Source of the DNA: Planctomycetota bacterium
GTDB lineage: Bacteria > Planctomycetota > B15-G4 > SIAN01
DNA length: 64,000 nt
Direction: 5' to 3'
NCBI GenBank assembly: GCA_016795285.1
Contig: JAEUIC010000022.1
Coordinates: 62,001-126,000, forward strand
A program made the translations under genes and the position numbers. The notes under the pieces are model-generated. The model did not search any database. It was given only the letters and a program-made list of their open reading frames with translations, and was not told the origin of the DNA. Positions within the stretch are counted from its first letter, which is position 1, and each line of letters opens with the position of its first letter. Positions 16,576 through 25,263 of the stretch are shown here, piece after piece.

Positions 16576-18606
16576 ATGCTGCTCCTCGCGACCCTGCTGC
16601 TGCCGCTGGCGCCACGCTCCGACGACCCGACGTGGGCGCGCGACGTCGCGCCGCTCCTCTTCCGCCACTGCGTCACCTGCCATCGGCCCGGGGAGGTCGC
16701 GCCGTTCCCGCTGCTCACCGCGGAGGACGCCGCCGACCACGCCGAGCAGATCGCGCGCGCCTGCCGGCTGCGCTTCATGCCGCCGTGGTCGGCCGAGCCG
16801 AGCGAGCCGCCCTTCATCGGCGCGCGTGGCTTGACCGAGGCGGAGATCGCGCTGCTCGAGCGGTGGGCGGCGGTCGGCGCGCCGGCGGGCGACCTCGCGA
16901 CCGCGCCGCCGCCGCCGCGCTTCACGCCCGGCTGGCAGCTCGGCGAGCCCGACCTCGTCGTCTCGATGAGCGAGCCGTTCGTCGTGCCGGCCGATGGCGT
17001 CGACCTCTACCGCAACTTCGTGATCGCGGTGCCGATCGAGTCGCTGCGCTACGTGCGCGGCTTCGAGCTGCGCTTCGACAACGCGCGGCCGGTCCACCAC
17101 GCGGTGCTGAAGCTCGACGCCGGCGACTCGTCGCGCCGCCTCGACGCGCGCGACCCGCTGCCCGGCTTCGAGGAGATGGAGACCGGCGAGGCGATCAGCC
17201 CCGACGGGCAGTTCCTCGGCTGGACGCCCGGTCGCATGCCGCGGCTCCTGCCCGAGGGGATGGCGTGGCGCCTGCCGCCGGGCGGCGATCTCGTGCTGCA
17301 GCTCCACCTCGTGCCGACCGGCAAGCCGGAGCCGCTCGTCGCCAGCGTCGGCCTCCACTTCACCGACACGCCGATCACGCGGCTGCCGTTCCTGATGCGG
17401 CTCGGCAGCCAGGCGCTCGACATCCCGCCGGGTGCGCCCGACTACGAAGTGGTCGATCGCTACACGCTGCCGGTGCAAGTCGAGCTCCACTCGCTCGTCC
17501 CGCACGCGCACTACCTCGGCCGCAGCGTGCGCGTCGCCGCGCAGCTCCCCGACGGGAGCGAGCGCACGCTGGTCGCGATCCCGAACTGGGACTTCGCGTG
17601 GCAGGAGGAGTACCGCTTCGAGCGGCCGTTGGCGCTGCCGGCGGGGACCACGCTCGACGTTCGCTGGCGCTTCGACAACTCGGCCGACAACCCGCGCAAC
17701 CCGAGCCGTCCGCCGGCGCGCGTCCGCTTCGGCCCGCGCTCGCTCGAGGAGATGTGCGACGTCTGGATCCAGGTGCTGCCGAGCGGGCGCGCCGATTTCG
17801 AGGCGTTGCAGCGCGACTACGCCAAGAAGGAGCTCGCGCTGCTGCGCGCCGGCTTCGAGCTGCAGCTCGCCTGCGCGCCCGACGATCCGGCGGCGCGCCT
17901 CGATCTCGGGCTGACGCTGCTGCAGCAGGGCGATGCGAGCGGCGCGCGGGAGGAGCTCGCGCGCTCGATCGCGCTCGATCCCGCGAATGCGCGGGCGCAC
18001 CTGCAGCTCGGGATCCTGCTGCTGCGATCGCAGGATCGGCCGGGTGCGCGCGCGTGCTTCGAGCGGGCGCTCGCGCTCGAGCCCGACCACGCGGTGGCGA
18101 TGGTGGAGCTCGGGCGCCTCGCGCTGGCCGAGGGCGCTGTCGCGGAGGCGCGCGAGTGGCACGTGCGAGCGGCGACGGCGCGGCCGCGGTTCTTCGCGGC
18201 GCGGGCCGGCGCGGCGCTCTTGCTGGATGACGGCGGCGACGACGCGGCGGCGGTCGCCCACTACGAGGCGGCGCTGGCGATCGATCCGGCGGCGAACGAC
18301 GTGCGGCGCGCGTATGGCTGGCTGCGCGCGGCGTCGCCGGTCGAGGCGGCGCGCGACGGCCTGGCGGCGATGGAACTGGCGCGCGTGCTGCTGACGGCGG
18401 CGCCCGACGGTGCGCGCGAGCTCGACCTGCTGGCGGCCGCTCAGGCGGAGTGCAAGCGGTTCAAGGCGGCGGCGGCCACGGCCGAGCGCGCGGTGGCGGC
18501 GGCGCGGCGCAGCGGCGACGGCGCGCTCGCCGACGCGATCGAGGCGCGGCGCGCCCTCTACGCGCGTTCGCAGCCGTACCGCCAAGCGGAAGGGAGGTCG
18601 CGATGA
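16576..18606 (+). CDS. Cytochrome c / PHM-like copper monooxygenase / TPR fusion protein
   Basis: 676 residues with a short signal-like N-terminus. A c-type haem motif HCVTCH (Cys32, Cys35, His36) sits in an N-terminal cytochrome domain that ends at the methionine-containing RFMPPW segment. The middle (about 115-395) has the copper-ligand layout of type II ascorbate-dependent (peptidylglycine-hydroxylating, PHM-like) monooxygenases: PVHHAVL (two His), LQLHLVP (His), PHAHYLG (H-x-H) and EEMCDVWI (Met). TPR repeats fill about residues 425-640 (AHLQLGILLLRSQDRPGARA). All ligands expected for both copper sites are visible, so it may be catalytically competent; substrate unknown. Its stop overlaps the redoxin start as ATGA. 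Confidence 0.82.
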   Translation: MLLLATLLLPLAPRSDDPTWARDVAPLLFRHCVTCHRPGEVAPFPLLTAEDAADHAEQIARACRLRFMPPWSAEPSEPPFIGARGLTEAEIALLERWAAVGAPAGDLATAPPPPRFTPGWQLGEPDLVVSMSEPFVVPADGVDLYRNFVIAVPIESLRYVRGFELRFDNARPVHHAVLKLDAGDSSRRLDARDPLPGFEEMETGEAISPDGQFLGWTPGRMPRLLPEGMAWRLPPGGDLVLQLHLVPTGKPEPLVASVGLHFTDTPITRLPFLMRLGSQALDIPPGAPDYEVVDRYTLPVQVELHSLVPHAHYLGRSVRVAAQLPDGSERTLVAIPNWDFAWQEEYRFERPLALPAGTTLDVRWRFDNSADNPRNPSRPPARVRFGPRSLEEMCDVWIQVLPSGRADFEALQRDYAKKELALLRAGFELQLACAPDDPAARLDLGLTLLQQGDASGAREELARSIALDPANARAHLQLGILLLRSQDRPGARACFERALALEPDHAVAMVELGRLALAEGAVAEAREWHVRAATARPRFFAARAGAALLLDDGGDDAAAVAHYEAALAIDPAANDVRRAYGWLRAASPVEAARDGLAAMELARVLLTAAPDGARELDLLAAAQAECKRFKAAAATAERAVAAARRSGDGALADAIEARRALYARSQPYRQAEGRSR

Positions 18607-19223
18607 GACGATCGGCGTGGCTCGTGCTGCTCGCACTGCTCGCGTCGTTGGCGTGCCTTCCGTCGTGCGCGGCGCCGAACCCTTCGTCGCCCACGGCGCC
18701 GGCCGTGGATGCGCCCGCGGAGTCGTCCACGCGCGTGGTCGAGCTCGATGGCGGTCCGCTCGATCCGCTGGCCGATCGCGCCGCCAAGGCGACCGTGCTC
18801 CTCTTCACGCGCGGCGACTGTCCGATCTCGAACCGTTATGCGCCCGAAGTGCGCCGCCTCCATGCCGAGTACGGCCCGCGCGGCGTCGAGTTCTTCCTCG
18901 TCTACGTCGATCCCGACCAGTCGGACGACGAGGTGCGCGCGCACGTCCGCGACTACGGGTACGCCTGCCGCGTGCTGCTCGATCGGCGCCACGAGCTGGT
19001 CTCGCTCGCCGGCGCGACCATCACCCCCGAAGCGGCGCTCTACGTCGCGGGGCGGCGCCTCTACCGCGGGCGCATCGACGACCGCTTCGCCGCGCTGAAC
19101 GTGATGCGCGCGCAGCCGACCGTGCGCGACCTCGCGGACGCGCTCGATGCCGCGCTGGCCGGCCGCGAGCCGCTCGTCGCCGAGACGCTCGCCATCGGCT
19201 GCGTGATCGACGACCTGCGGTAG
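18603..19223 (+). CDS. Redoxin/AhpC-TSA-like lipoprotein
   Basis: 206 residues. Lipoprotein signal with lipobox ending at Cys22 (ACLPSC). A thioredoxin-fold domain follows: ATVLLFTRGDCPISNRYAPEV (a single Cys73 at the active-site turn, no CxxC), FFLVYVDPDQSDDEV, and the cis-Pro-containing ATITPEAALYVAG. A C-terminal GCVIDD element resembles the GC(P/S)I tail of planctomycete redoxins that are fused to, or sit next to, the cytochrome/PHM-like proteins. I infer that it works with the preceding gene, for example as a thiol or metal-handling partner. Confidence 0.82.
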   Translation: MRRSAWLVLLALLASLACLPSCAAPNPSSPTAPAVDAPAESSTRVVELDGGPLDPLADRAAKATVLLFTRGDCPISNRYAPEVRRLHAEYGPRGVEFFLVYVDPDQSDDEVRAHVRDYGYACRVLLDRRHELVSLAGATITPEAALYVAGRRLYRGRIDDRFAALNVMRAQPTVRDLADALDAALAGREPLVAETLAIGCVIDDLR

Positions 19224-19526
19224 CGATCGGCCGACGCCGCGCTCCCGTTCGCGTCGACTTGTCACGATGCGCACCGCGGCTCGCGGTGGTGCGCGAGCGA
19301 GCGGTGGCGTGCGTAGCCGGTTCGTGACAAGCGGCTCGCGCTGCGGACTCTGAGCGCGGACACGAACGGTGCGGCGAAGGGCTCGCTGCCCTCCCGCGCG
19401 ACGCACGAGTCGGCGGAGTGACGGCACCGACCCTTCGCCGATCCCTGTCCGCACCGTCGTCGCCGCGCTGCGCTCCGACCCAGGTCGGTCGCCGCCGCTG
19501 CGCCGGTGCCCTCGAAGGAGATTGGC
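19224..19526 (+). promoter_or_regulatory. Upstream region of GH30-like gene 1: repeat element and inverted repeat
   Basis: A 303-base gene-free stretch. Bases 19244-19295 are a near copy of 21535-21586 in front of the second GH30-like gene; the first 24 bases are identical and include GACTTGTCACGA. CTTGTCACGA at 19258-19267 has an exact inverted partner, TCGTGACAAG, at 19322-19331, 54 bases away; the partner is not found in front of gene 2. It may be an operator or promoter region. No promoter hexamer pair is convincing. Confidence 0.5.
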
Positions 19527-21350
19527 ATGTTCGTGGCGCCGCTTCCGTTGCTGCTGTCGATGTTGTCACCCCAAGGTCTCCCGCCGTACGAGCAGGAGAC
19601 GGTGACCATCGACGATTCGCAGCAGTTCCAGACGTGGAGAGGGTTCGGGGCGGCTTCGGCGTACGTCGAGACGCTCCCCGACTCGCTGAACGGGAACGAC
19701 CCCGACATCGTGCGCGACCTCGCGCACCTCCAGACCGGCGCGCGTCGGCTGCGCCTGCGCGTGCCGCACGAGATGGAGTCCAACAACGACGACAACGACT
19801 CGTCGAACATCAACTACGCCGGACTCGACTTCAGCAGCGGTCCCAACAGCTGGTACCCGGAGCAGCGCACCGCCTACCTCGAGGCGAAGTCGCGCGGCGT
19901 CGACTTCGTCTGGGCGTCGTGCGGCTCCCCGCCGGCGTGGATGAAGATCAACCCGCCATCGAACGGCACGCTCATCAAGGGCGGCCAGCTCAACCCGGCG
20001 ATGTACGACGAGTTCGCCGAGTTCCTCGTCGCGTACGTCGAGGGGCTGGCGCATCCCCATACCACCGGCATCTCCGACGCGATCGAGATCGATGCCATCT
20101 CGATCCTGAACGAGCCCGACTGGGGCACCGTCAAGTACGAGTCGACGCCGACCAGCAAGGAGGAGTACGCCAAGCTGGTGCGCATCGTCGGCGAGAAGTT
20201 CGCCGACCACGGGCTGAACACGCTGATCATCGGGCCGGAATGCGCGAACGTGGTGTCCTCGACGACGTACCTGCAAGCGATCCTCGACCAGAACCATCCG
20301 ACCCCCGCGATCGACCACCTCGACTTCGTCGCCACGCACCAGTACGGAGGGGTGCAGGTGTCGGGACCGGTGCCGTGGGCGCAGCTCCAAGCGAAGGCGT
20401 TACTCGCCGACCGTGAATTCGGTCAGACCGAGATCTCGCACCTCGAGGAAGGGCAGACCGACGACTCGATCCTCGCCGGACTCGGCGGCACCGATGGCAT
20501 CGGCGTCTCCGACTGGATCCTCGCCGCGACGAACGGCAGCAACTGCACGGAGTGGTCCTACTTCGGGAACTGGTGGAACAACACCGATCCCGTGAACCCC
20601 GAGAATTCCGGCAAGGGGCTGATCCGCATCGACCGCGGCACGGCTACCTACGTCGTGCCGAAGCGCTTCCGCGTCTTCCAGCACTACGCGGCGCACATCC
20701 AGCCGGGCGCGGTGCGCATCTCCGGCATCGCGTCGCGCGACACCGGAGTGTCGGCGTGGCTGCGGCCCGTCGGCGGCCGCAAGGAGTACACGATCGTCCT
20801 CTCCAACAAGACCTCGACGAACAACGTCGTCGTGCTCGACCTGCCGTCGGCTCCGACCGGAACGGTGACCAGCTACCTCACCACCGCGACCCAGGACCAC
20901 GTCGCCACCGCGGTGGCGGCGACCACGGCGAAGTTCGACGTCACGCTGCCACCCGAGTCGATCAAGACGCTGATCGTCCCGATGGGGATCGCGGGCCACA
21001 ACGGCGTCGAGGTGCTGATGACGCCGGGCGTGCTGACGGCGGGTAGCACGTTCGACCTGAAGCTGCGCTACCACGCCCCCGCGTCGTCGCCGCCGAGTGT
21101 CGCCGTGATCCTCGCGCGGTTCGATCCGGACGGGCAGCTCAACTACTTCAACGGCACGAGCTGGGTCACGACCCAGACGGCCTACAAGTACATGATCCCG
21201 CTGGCCGACGGGGTCGACACGATCTTCACCGCGCAGCCGGCGACCTTCTTCGACGAGGGGCGCAGCACGATCTACGCGGCGCTGATCAACACCGCCAACG
21301 GCCAGTTCGTCGGCCAGCCGAGCTGGATGGACGTGATCGCCGATCTGTGA
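19527..21350 (+). CDS. GH30-like glycoside hydrolase, copy 1
   Basis: 607 residues from the ATG at 19527. GAAGGAG at 19514-19520 gives ideal spacing and rules out the GTG at 19506. A short signal peptide (MFVAPLPLLLSMLSPQG) is followed by a (beta/alpha)8 domain of the GH30/GH5 clan: FQTWRGFGAASA, FVWASCGSPPAWMK, acid/base Glu196 in ISILNEPDW, and nucleophile Glu302 in GQTEISH. The side beta-domain (VSAWLRPVGGRKEYTIVLSN) is typical of GH30. After about residue 490 comes an extra C-terminal beta-rich domain (GVEVLMTPGVLTAGSTFDLKL region). Probably secreted and acting on glucuronoxylan, glucosylceramide or another beta-glycan; substrate not decidable. Tandem duplicate of the next gene. Confidence 0.85.
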   Translation: MFVAPLPLLLSMLSPQGLPPYEQETVTIDDSQQFQTWRGFGAASAYVETLPDSLNGNDPDIVRDLAHLQTGARRLRLRVPHEMESNNDDNDSSNINYAGLDFSSGPNSWYPEQRTAYLEAKSRGVDFVWASCGSPPAWMKINPPSNGTLIKGGQLNPAMYDEFAEFLVAYVEGLAHPHTTGISDAIEIDAISILNEPDWGTVKYESTPTSKEEYAKLVRIVGEKFADHGLNTLIIGPECANVVSSTTYLQAILDQNHPTPAIDHLDFVATHQYGGVQVSGPVPWAQLQAKALLADREFGQTEISHLEEGQTDDSILAGLGGTDGIGVSDWILAATNGSNCTEWSYFGNWWNNTDPVNPENSGKGLIRIDRGTATYVVPKRFRVFQHYAAHIQPGAVRISGIASRDTGVSAWLRPVGGRKEYTIVLSNKTSTNNVVVLDLPSAPTGTVTSYLTTATQDHVATAVAATTAKFDVTLPPESIKTLIVPMGIAGHNGVEVLMTPGVLTAGSTFDLKLRYHAPASSPPSVAVILARFDPDGQLNYFNGTSWVTTQTAYKYMIPLADGVDTIFTAQPATFFDEGRSTIYAALINTANGQFVGQPSWMDVIADL

Positions 21351-21728
21351 TCGGGAACCGGACGCCGGGCCCGGCGTGGTGAAGCGCCACCTCGCGTCGA
21401 CCGAGAGTCGAACCAGCGCGGCCCGACGGCCTCATCGGTCGTCGGGCCGCGTGGCTCTTTCGACGATCAAGCTCGACGGCGAGCCGATCCACTCACTCGC
21501 GCGTCCGGACGTCGACCTCGGCCCGTGCAGCGCCCCCGTTCGCGTCGACTTGTCACGAAGCGCACTGCGGATCGCGGTGGCGCGCGCGGCCCGACACCAA
21601 CGCGGCGGCGCGGGCCACGGATCGCCGCCGCGTCGCCGCGGGTGGTGCGGCGACGTGTCGACGCGGCACCTCTCGCGACCGATCCCGTGGTCGAGCCGGC
21701 GATTCTCTGGCTCGCGAAGGAGCGCACC
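21351..21728 (+). promoter_or_regulatory. Region between the two GH30-like genes
   Basis: A 378-base gene-free stretch. It holds, in order: sequence after the stop that matches the region behind gene 2 (including GAACCGGACGC), a terminator hairpin (21418-21450), and at 21535-21586 the element shared with 19244-19295. The rest is unremarkable GC-rich sequence. Confidence 0.5.
21418..21450 (+). terminator. Hairpin terminator after GH30-like gene 1
   Basis: GCGGCCCGACG (21418-21428) pairs perfectly with CGTCGGGCCGC (21440-21450) across an 11-base loop. The tract after it has only a short T run (CTCTTT). The same stem occurs after gene 2. Confidence 0.65.
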
Positions 21729-23546
21729 ATGCTCGCGTCGTGCTTGCCGATCCTCGTGTCGTTGCTGTCACCGCAGGGGCTCCCGCAGTACGGGCAAGAC
21801 ACGGTGGTGATCGACGATTCGCAGCGGTTCCAGACCTGGGAGGGGTTCGGGGAGGCCGTCGCCTACCAAGAATCCTCGCTCAATGTCCTTACGAGCAGCG
21901 AGCGCGACGAAGTGCGAGATCTCGTCTTCCTGCGAACGGGCGCGCGGCGTTTGCGGCTCAACATCAATCCGAAGCTCGAGCCGGTGGACGATGGCCTCGG
22001 GTCGGCGACATTCGATTGGTCGAAGTTCGTCTACTCGACGTGGTATCCCGAGCAGCTGGCTGCATACAAGGAGGCCCGGGACCGCGGGATCGACTTCGTG
22101 TGGGCGTCCTGCCCGACGCCGCCTGACTGGATGAAGATCAATCCACCGCTGGGTGGGACGCTCGCCTATGGGGGTCAGATCGACCCGACCAAGTACGACG
22201 AGTTCGCCGAGTTCATCGCCGCGTACGTCACCGCGTTGAAGCATCCGCATACGTGCGGGAACTTGAACGAGAGTATCCCGCTGGACGCGATCTCGATCGT
22301 GAACGAGCCCGACTTCGTCTCGATCCAGTCGCCCTCGACATCGATCAGCAAGCAGGAGTACGCCAAGCTGGTCCGGATCGTCAAGGCGAAGCTCGACGCA
22401 CTCGAACTTGACGTCGAGATCCTGGGGCCTGAATGCTCGAACGTCGCGAAGACCGTGGAGTACCTCCAGGCGATCATCGACAACCAGCACCCGACCCCGG
22501 CCGTCGACGCATTGGACGGCATCATCACGCACCAGTACGGCCAGGCGGCATCGTCTGGCCCCACGCCATGGGCGGCGCTGAACGCGATGGCCATCCAGAT
22601 CGGCAAGCCGCTCGGTCAGTCCGAGGCGTCGTACGTGAACGGCACCAACGACGGGATCGTCGAGGCGCTCGGCGGAGTGAATGGCGTCGGAGTCTCCGAT
22701 TGGATCCTGGCGGCCACCAATCACTCCGAGGCGTGCCACTGGTCCTACTTCAATGCATGGTGGGAGGTGAACGACCCGTCCGCGCCGGAGAACACCGGCG
22801 AGGGATTGGTTCGCATCCATCGCAATCCGGCGGCGTACGTCGTCCCCAAGCGCTACCGCGTTTTCCAGCACTACGCTGCGCACATCCTGCCGGGCGCCGT
22901 CCGGATCGCGGGATCGTCCTCGACGGGCGCGACCGGAGTGTCGGCTTGGCTGCGGCCGGTCGGAGGTCGCAAGGAGTACACGATCGTCCTTTCCAACAAG
23001 GGGGCGCTCGACGAGCAGGTGGCGCTCTCATTGCCGGCCGCGCCGAGCGGACCCATCACGAGCTACTCGACGTCCGCGACGCTGAACCACGTTCCCGGCG
23101 TGATCGCGACGCCCGCTACCGGCGTCTTCGTCCTCGACCTTCCGAAGGAGTCGATCAAGACGCTGGTCATCCCGATGGGGATCGCGGGCCACCAGGGCGT
23201 CGAGGTGCAGATGACGCCCGGCGTGCTGACCGCGGGCGACACGTTCGACCTGAAGCTGCGCTACCACGCCTCGTCGACGCCGCCGACCGTCGCCGTGATC
23301 CTGGCGCGCCTCGATCCGGATGGGCAGCTCTGGTACCACTGGGGGACGAACGATTCGTGGACGCTGGATTTCCGCTACCACCAGTACGGCGTGACCCTCT
23401 CCGACTCGACCGAGACGGTCTTCACTTCGCAGTCGGCGACGTTCTTCAGCGAAGGTCGCAGCGCGATCTACGCCGCGGTGGTCAACCTCGCCGACAATCA
23501 CTTCGTCGGCGAGCCGAGCTGGATGGACGTGATCGCCGATCTGTGA
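21729..23546 (+). CDS. GH30-like glycoside hydrolase, copy 2
   Basis: 605 residues from the ATG at 21729, with GAAGGAG ending 8 bases before it. Same architecture as copy 1: signal peptide (MLASCLPILVSLLSPQG), FQTWEGFGEAVA, acid/base Glu193 in ISIVNEPDF, nucleophile Glu299 in GQSEASY, side beta-domain and the same C-terminal domain, ending in the identical PSWMDVIADL. The active-site surroundings differ (SEASYVNGTND against TEISHLEEGQT), so specificity may have shifted, while the C-terminal domain is more conserved. Codon use looks a little less GC-biased than in the neighbours. Its own hairpin terminator follows. Confidence 0.85.
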   Translation: MLASCLPILVSLLSPQGLPQYGQDTVVIDDSQRFQTWEGFGEAVAYQESSLNVLTSSERDEVRDLVFLRTGARRLRLNINPKLEPVDDGLGSATFDWSKFVYSTWYPEQLAAYKEARDRGIDFVWASCPTPPDWMKINPPLGGTLAYGGQIDPTKYDEFAEFIAAYVTALKHPHTCGNLNESIPLDAISIVNEPDFVSIQSPSTSISKQEYAKLVRIVKAKLDALELDVEILGPECSNVAKTVEYLQAIIDNQHPTPAVDALDGIITHQYGQAASSGPTPWAALNAMAIQIGKPLGQSEASYVNGTNDGIVEALGGVNGVGVSDWILAATNHSEACHWSYFNAWWEVNDPSAPENTGEGLVRIHRNPAAYVVPKRYRVFQHYAAHILPGAVRIAGSSSTGATGVSAWLRPVGGRKEYTIVLSNKGALDEQVALSLPAAPSGPITSYSTSATLNHVPGVIATPATGVFVLDLPKESIKTLVIPMGIAGHQGVEVQMTPGVLTAGDTFDLKLRYHASSTPPTVAVILARLDPDGQLWYHWGTNDSWTLDFRYHQYGVTLSDSTETVFTSQSATFFSEGRSAIYAAVVNLADNHFVGEPSWMDVIADL

Positions 23547-23613
23547 TCGAGAACCGGACGCGGGGCCCGGCGAGCTCTGACGCCACCCCGCGTCGATCGA
23601 GCCTTGAACCTGC

Positions 23614-23646
23614 GCGGCCCGACGATCCCGCCGATCGTCGGGCCGC
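23614..23646 (+). terminator. Hairpin terminator after GH30-like gene 2
   Basis: GCGGCCCGACGATC (23614-23627) pairs perfectly with GATCGTCGGGCCGC (23633-23646) across a 5-base loop and is followed by TCTTGCT. The outer 11 bases of the stem are those of the hairpin at 21418. It lies between convergent genes and could work in both directions. Confidence 0.7.
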
Positions 23647-23651
23647 TCTTG

Positions 23652-24539
23652 CTACCAGGCGTCGCGCTCCGCTTCGGTCGCCTCGCGATCGAAGCGGTCG
23701 TCGCCGTCGTCATCGACCAGCAGCAGCGCCGGCGCCGATGGGTCGATGTGGTCATCATCGGGCCATCGCGTCGAGAAGAAGCAGACGAGCGGCGGTCCGC
23801 CTTTCGGACGGTAGGCGTTGAACATCCGCATGGTGGCCATCGCCGGGAACCGCGTCGCATCGGCGAGCGGCCGCGCGGTGCCATCGCGCAGGTCGATCCC
23901 CCAGAGGAGCGCCCGCTCGCGATCGAGCAGCAGCAGCAGCTCGTTCGCCGGCTCCAACCACTCGGCATCACCGACGGTGCCAATCGCCGGGAAGCGCAGC
24001 GGCGGCCGGAGCGGCACGGCACGCAGCTTCGGCGCCGCCTCGATCCGGTACTCGGCGACCACCGTGCTCGCGGCGTCGAACCCGATGATGACGATCTGGT
24101 CGTCGCCGCATCCGACGATCGCGGTTGGCTCGAATGACAGCTCACCAGACCACGCTTGATCGATGGGCTCGATGGGATCCCAGTCCGGTTCCCAGTCGTC
24201 CGGCGCGGCCTTCCAGATCCGCTCACGCTCGGCGACGAGTGCATCGAACTCGACTCTCAGCCGCGTGTCACCTTCCACTTCGAAGCGGGCGCGGAACGGC
24301 TCCGTCTCGTCGGAGCGCACCGTGACGTCGACGCCGTTGAAGCGCGGCACGTAGAGGAGGCGGAGGAACCGGAAGGCGTGGGCGGGAGCGAGCGGCGAGC
24401 GCGGGGACGGGAGCGCTGCGAGGAGCGGATCGGTCGATGCGGCCGGCGCCACGGCGTCGCTGCGACCCGTCGCGTCGCTGCGACAGCTCGAACCGAGCAG
24501 CACGAGCCCGACCATCGAAACGGGGATCGCCTTCACCAT
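23652..24539 (-). CDS. Hypothetical lipoprotein
   Basis: 295 residues. Signal peptide with lipobox LLGSSC, then a region with no recognised domain. Visible features are a beta-rich WLEPANELLLLLDRERALLWGIDLRDG segment, which hints at a propeller-like or repeat fold, and an acidic C-terminus (LLVDDDGDDRFDREATEAE) that might bind a metal. It starts 8 bases after the release-factor-like gene and is probably cotranscribed with it. I do not recognise the family. Confidence 0.65.
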   Translation of the reverse strand: MVKAIPVSMVGLVLLGSSCRSDATGRSDAVAPAASTDPLLAALPSPRSPLAPAHAFRFLRLLYVPRFNGVDVTVRSDETEPFRARFEVEGDTRLRVEFDALVAERERIWKAAPDDWEPDWDPIEPIDQAWSGELSFEPTAIVGCGDDQIVIIGFDAASTVVAEYRIEAAPKLRAVPLRPPLRFPAIGTVGDAEWLEPANELLLLLDRERALLWGIDLRDGTARPLADATRFPAMATMRMFNAYRPKGGPPLVCFFSTRWPDDDHIDPSAPALLLVDDDGDDRFDREATEAERDAW

Positions 24540-24547
24540 CGCCCCCC

Positions 24548-25150
24548 TCACCGCAGCGGTGGCTTGCCGTGCGCGGTGCGCCGTCCGTTCAGCTCGGCCA
24601 GCGCGGCCGGCTCGCGGGCGAGGAACTTCACGAACTGCGAGGTGGTGAGGCCGAGCGTGCGCGCGGCGGCCGGCACGTCGTCGGCGTGGTGGGCCAGCAC
24701 GTCGAGCGCTTCGGCTAGCAGCGCGGGGAAGTCGTCGTGGTCGACGCTGACCGGCAGCGAGGTGCCGCGCAGCCGCGAGCGCCAGAGCGCGCTCGGCTCG
24801 TAGAGCGGCGGCGGACCGCCGGTCGCCGGCGCTCCGCTCGGTGCCGCGCCCCTCGCCGCGCCTGTCGCTTGATCCGACGCCGCGGGGGCCGCCGTGGGCG
24901 GTGCGAGGCCCGGCAGCGGCTCGCGGTGGCGCAGCGCGAGGTTCAAGCGCAGCCGGTGGATCCCCTCGACGCGATTGACGTCGAGGCTGCGTCGCTCGCC
25001 CGCCTTCGCGTGGATGCCGGTCGGACGATGGGTGAAGTTCGCCATCGTCTCGGTCTTGTTGCGGTGCTGACCGCCGGGCCCCGAGCCGCGCGACGTGCGG
25101 TACTCGACGTCCTTCAGCAGCTGCTCGATCGGCAACGCGGCCGGATGCAT
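24548..25150 (-). CDS. Release-factor-like GGQ protein (RF-1 domain only)
   Basis: 200 residues. The N-terminal domain carries the peptidyl-tRNA hydrolysis motif in RGSGPGGQHRNKTET (about residues 21-35), as in RF1/RF2 domain 3, ArfB and RF-H. Stop-codon recognition domains are absent. The RF-1 domain is followed by an Ala/Pro/Gly-rich linker (about 82-115) and a separate C-terminal module (FPALLAEALDVLAHHADDV ... TTSQFVKFLAREPAALAEL) ending in a basic tail, GRRTAHGKPPLR, like the ribosome-binding tails of rescue factors. Likely role: release of peptides from stalled ribosomes, or acting on a related ester. The start lies 8 bases from a -10-like sequence. Confidence 0.8.
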   Translation of the reverse strand: MHPAALPIEQLLKDVEYRTSRGSGPGGQHRNKTETMANFTHRPTGIHAKAGERRSLDVNRVEGIHRLRLNLALRHREPLPGLAPPTAAPAASDQATGAARGAAPSGAPATGGPPPLYEPSALWRSRLRGTSLPVSVDHDDFPALLAEALDVLAHHADDVPAAARTLGLTTSQFVKFLAREPAALAELNGRRTAHGKPPLR

Positions 25151-25166
25151 GGGGCGGGATGGTAGC
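25151..25166 (-). promoter_or_regulatory. GCTACCATC -10-like element directly before the GGQ gene
   Basis: On the minus strand GCTACCAT covers 25166-25159, and 8 bases later comes the ATG at 25150. The spacing places the transcription start at the start codon (leaderless). The same 9-mer occurs ahead of the genes starting at 28253 and 53380. Confidence 0.4.
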
Positions 25167-25263
25167 GCGCTCGCGAGCGGCGGCCGATGATGGCGCGCCG
25201 CCACCCGCTGCCGAACCGAGCGCATCGGGAACGGCCGTGGGCGCGACGACGGAGCCGAGCGCG

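Noticed and set aside
25159..25263. Upstream ATG start for the sulfatase-fold/TPR gene
   Set aside because: The ATG is part of the GCTACCATC element of the divergent gene and leaves 8 bases between genes; the ATG at 25264 opens directly into the membrane anchor.
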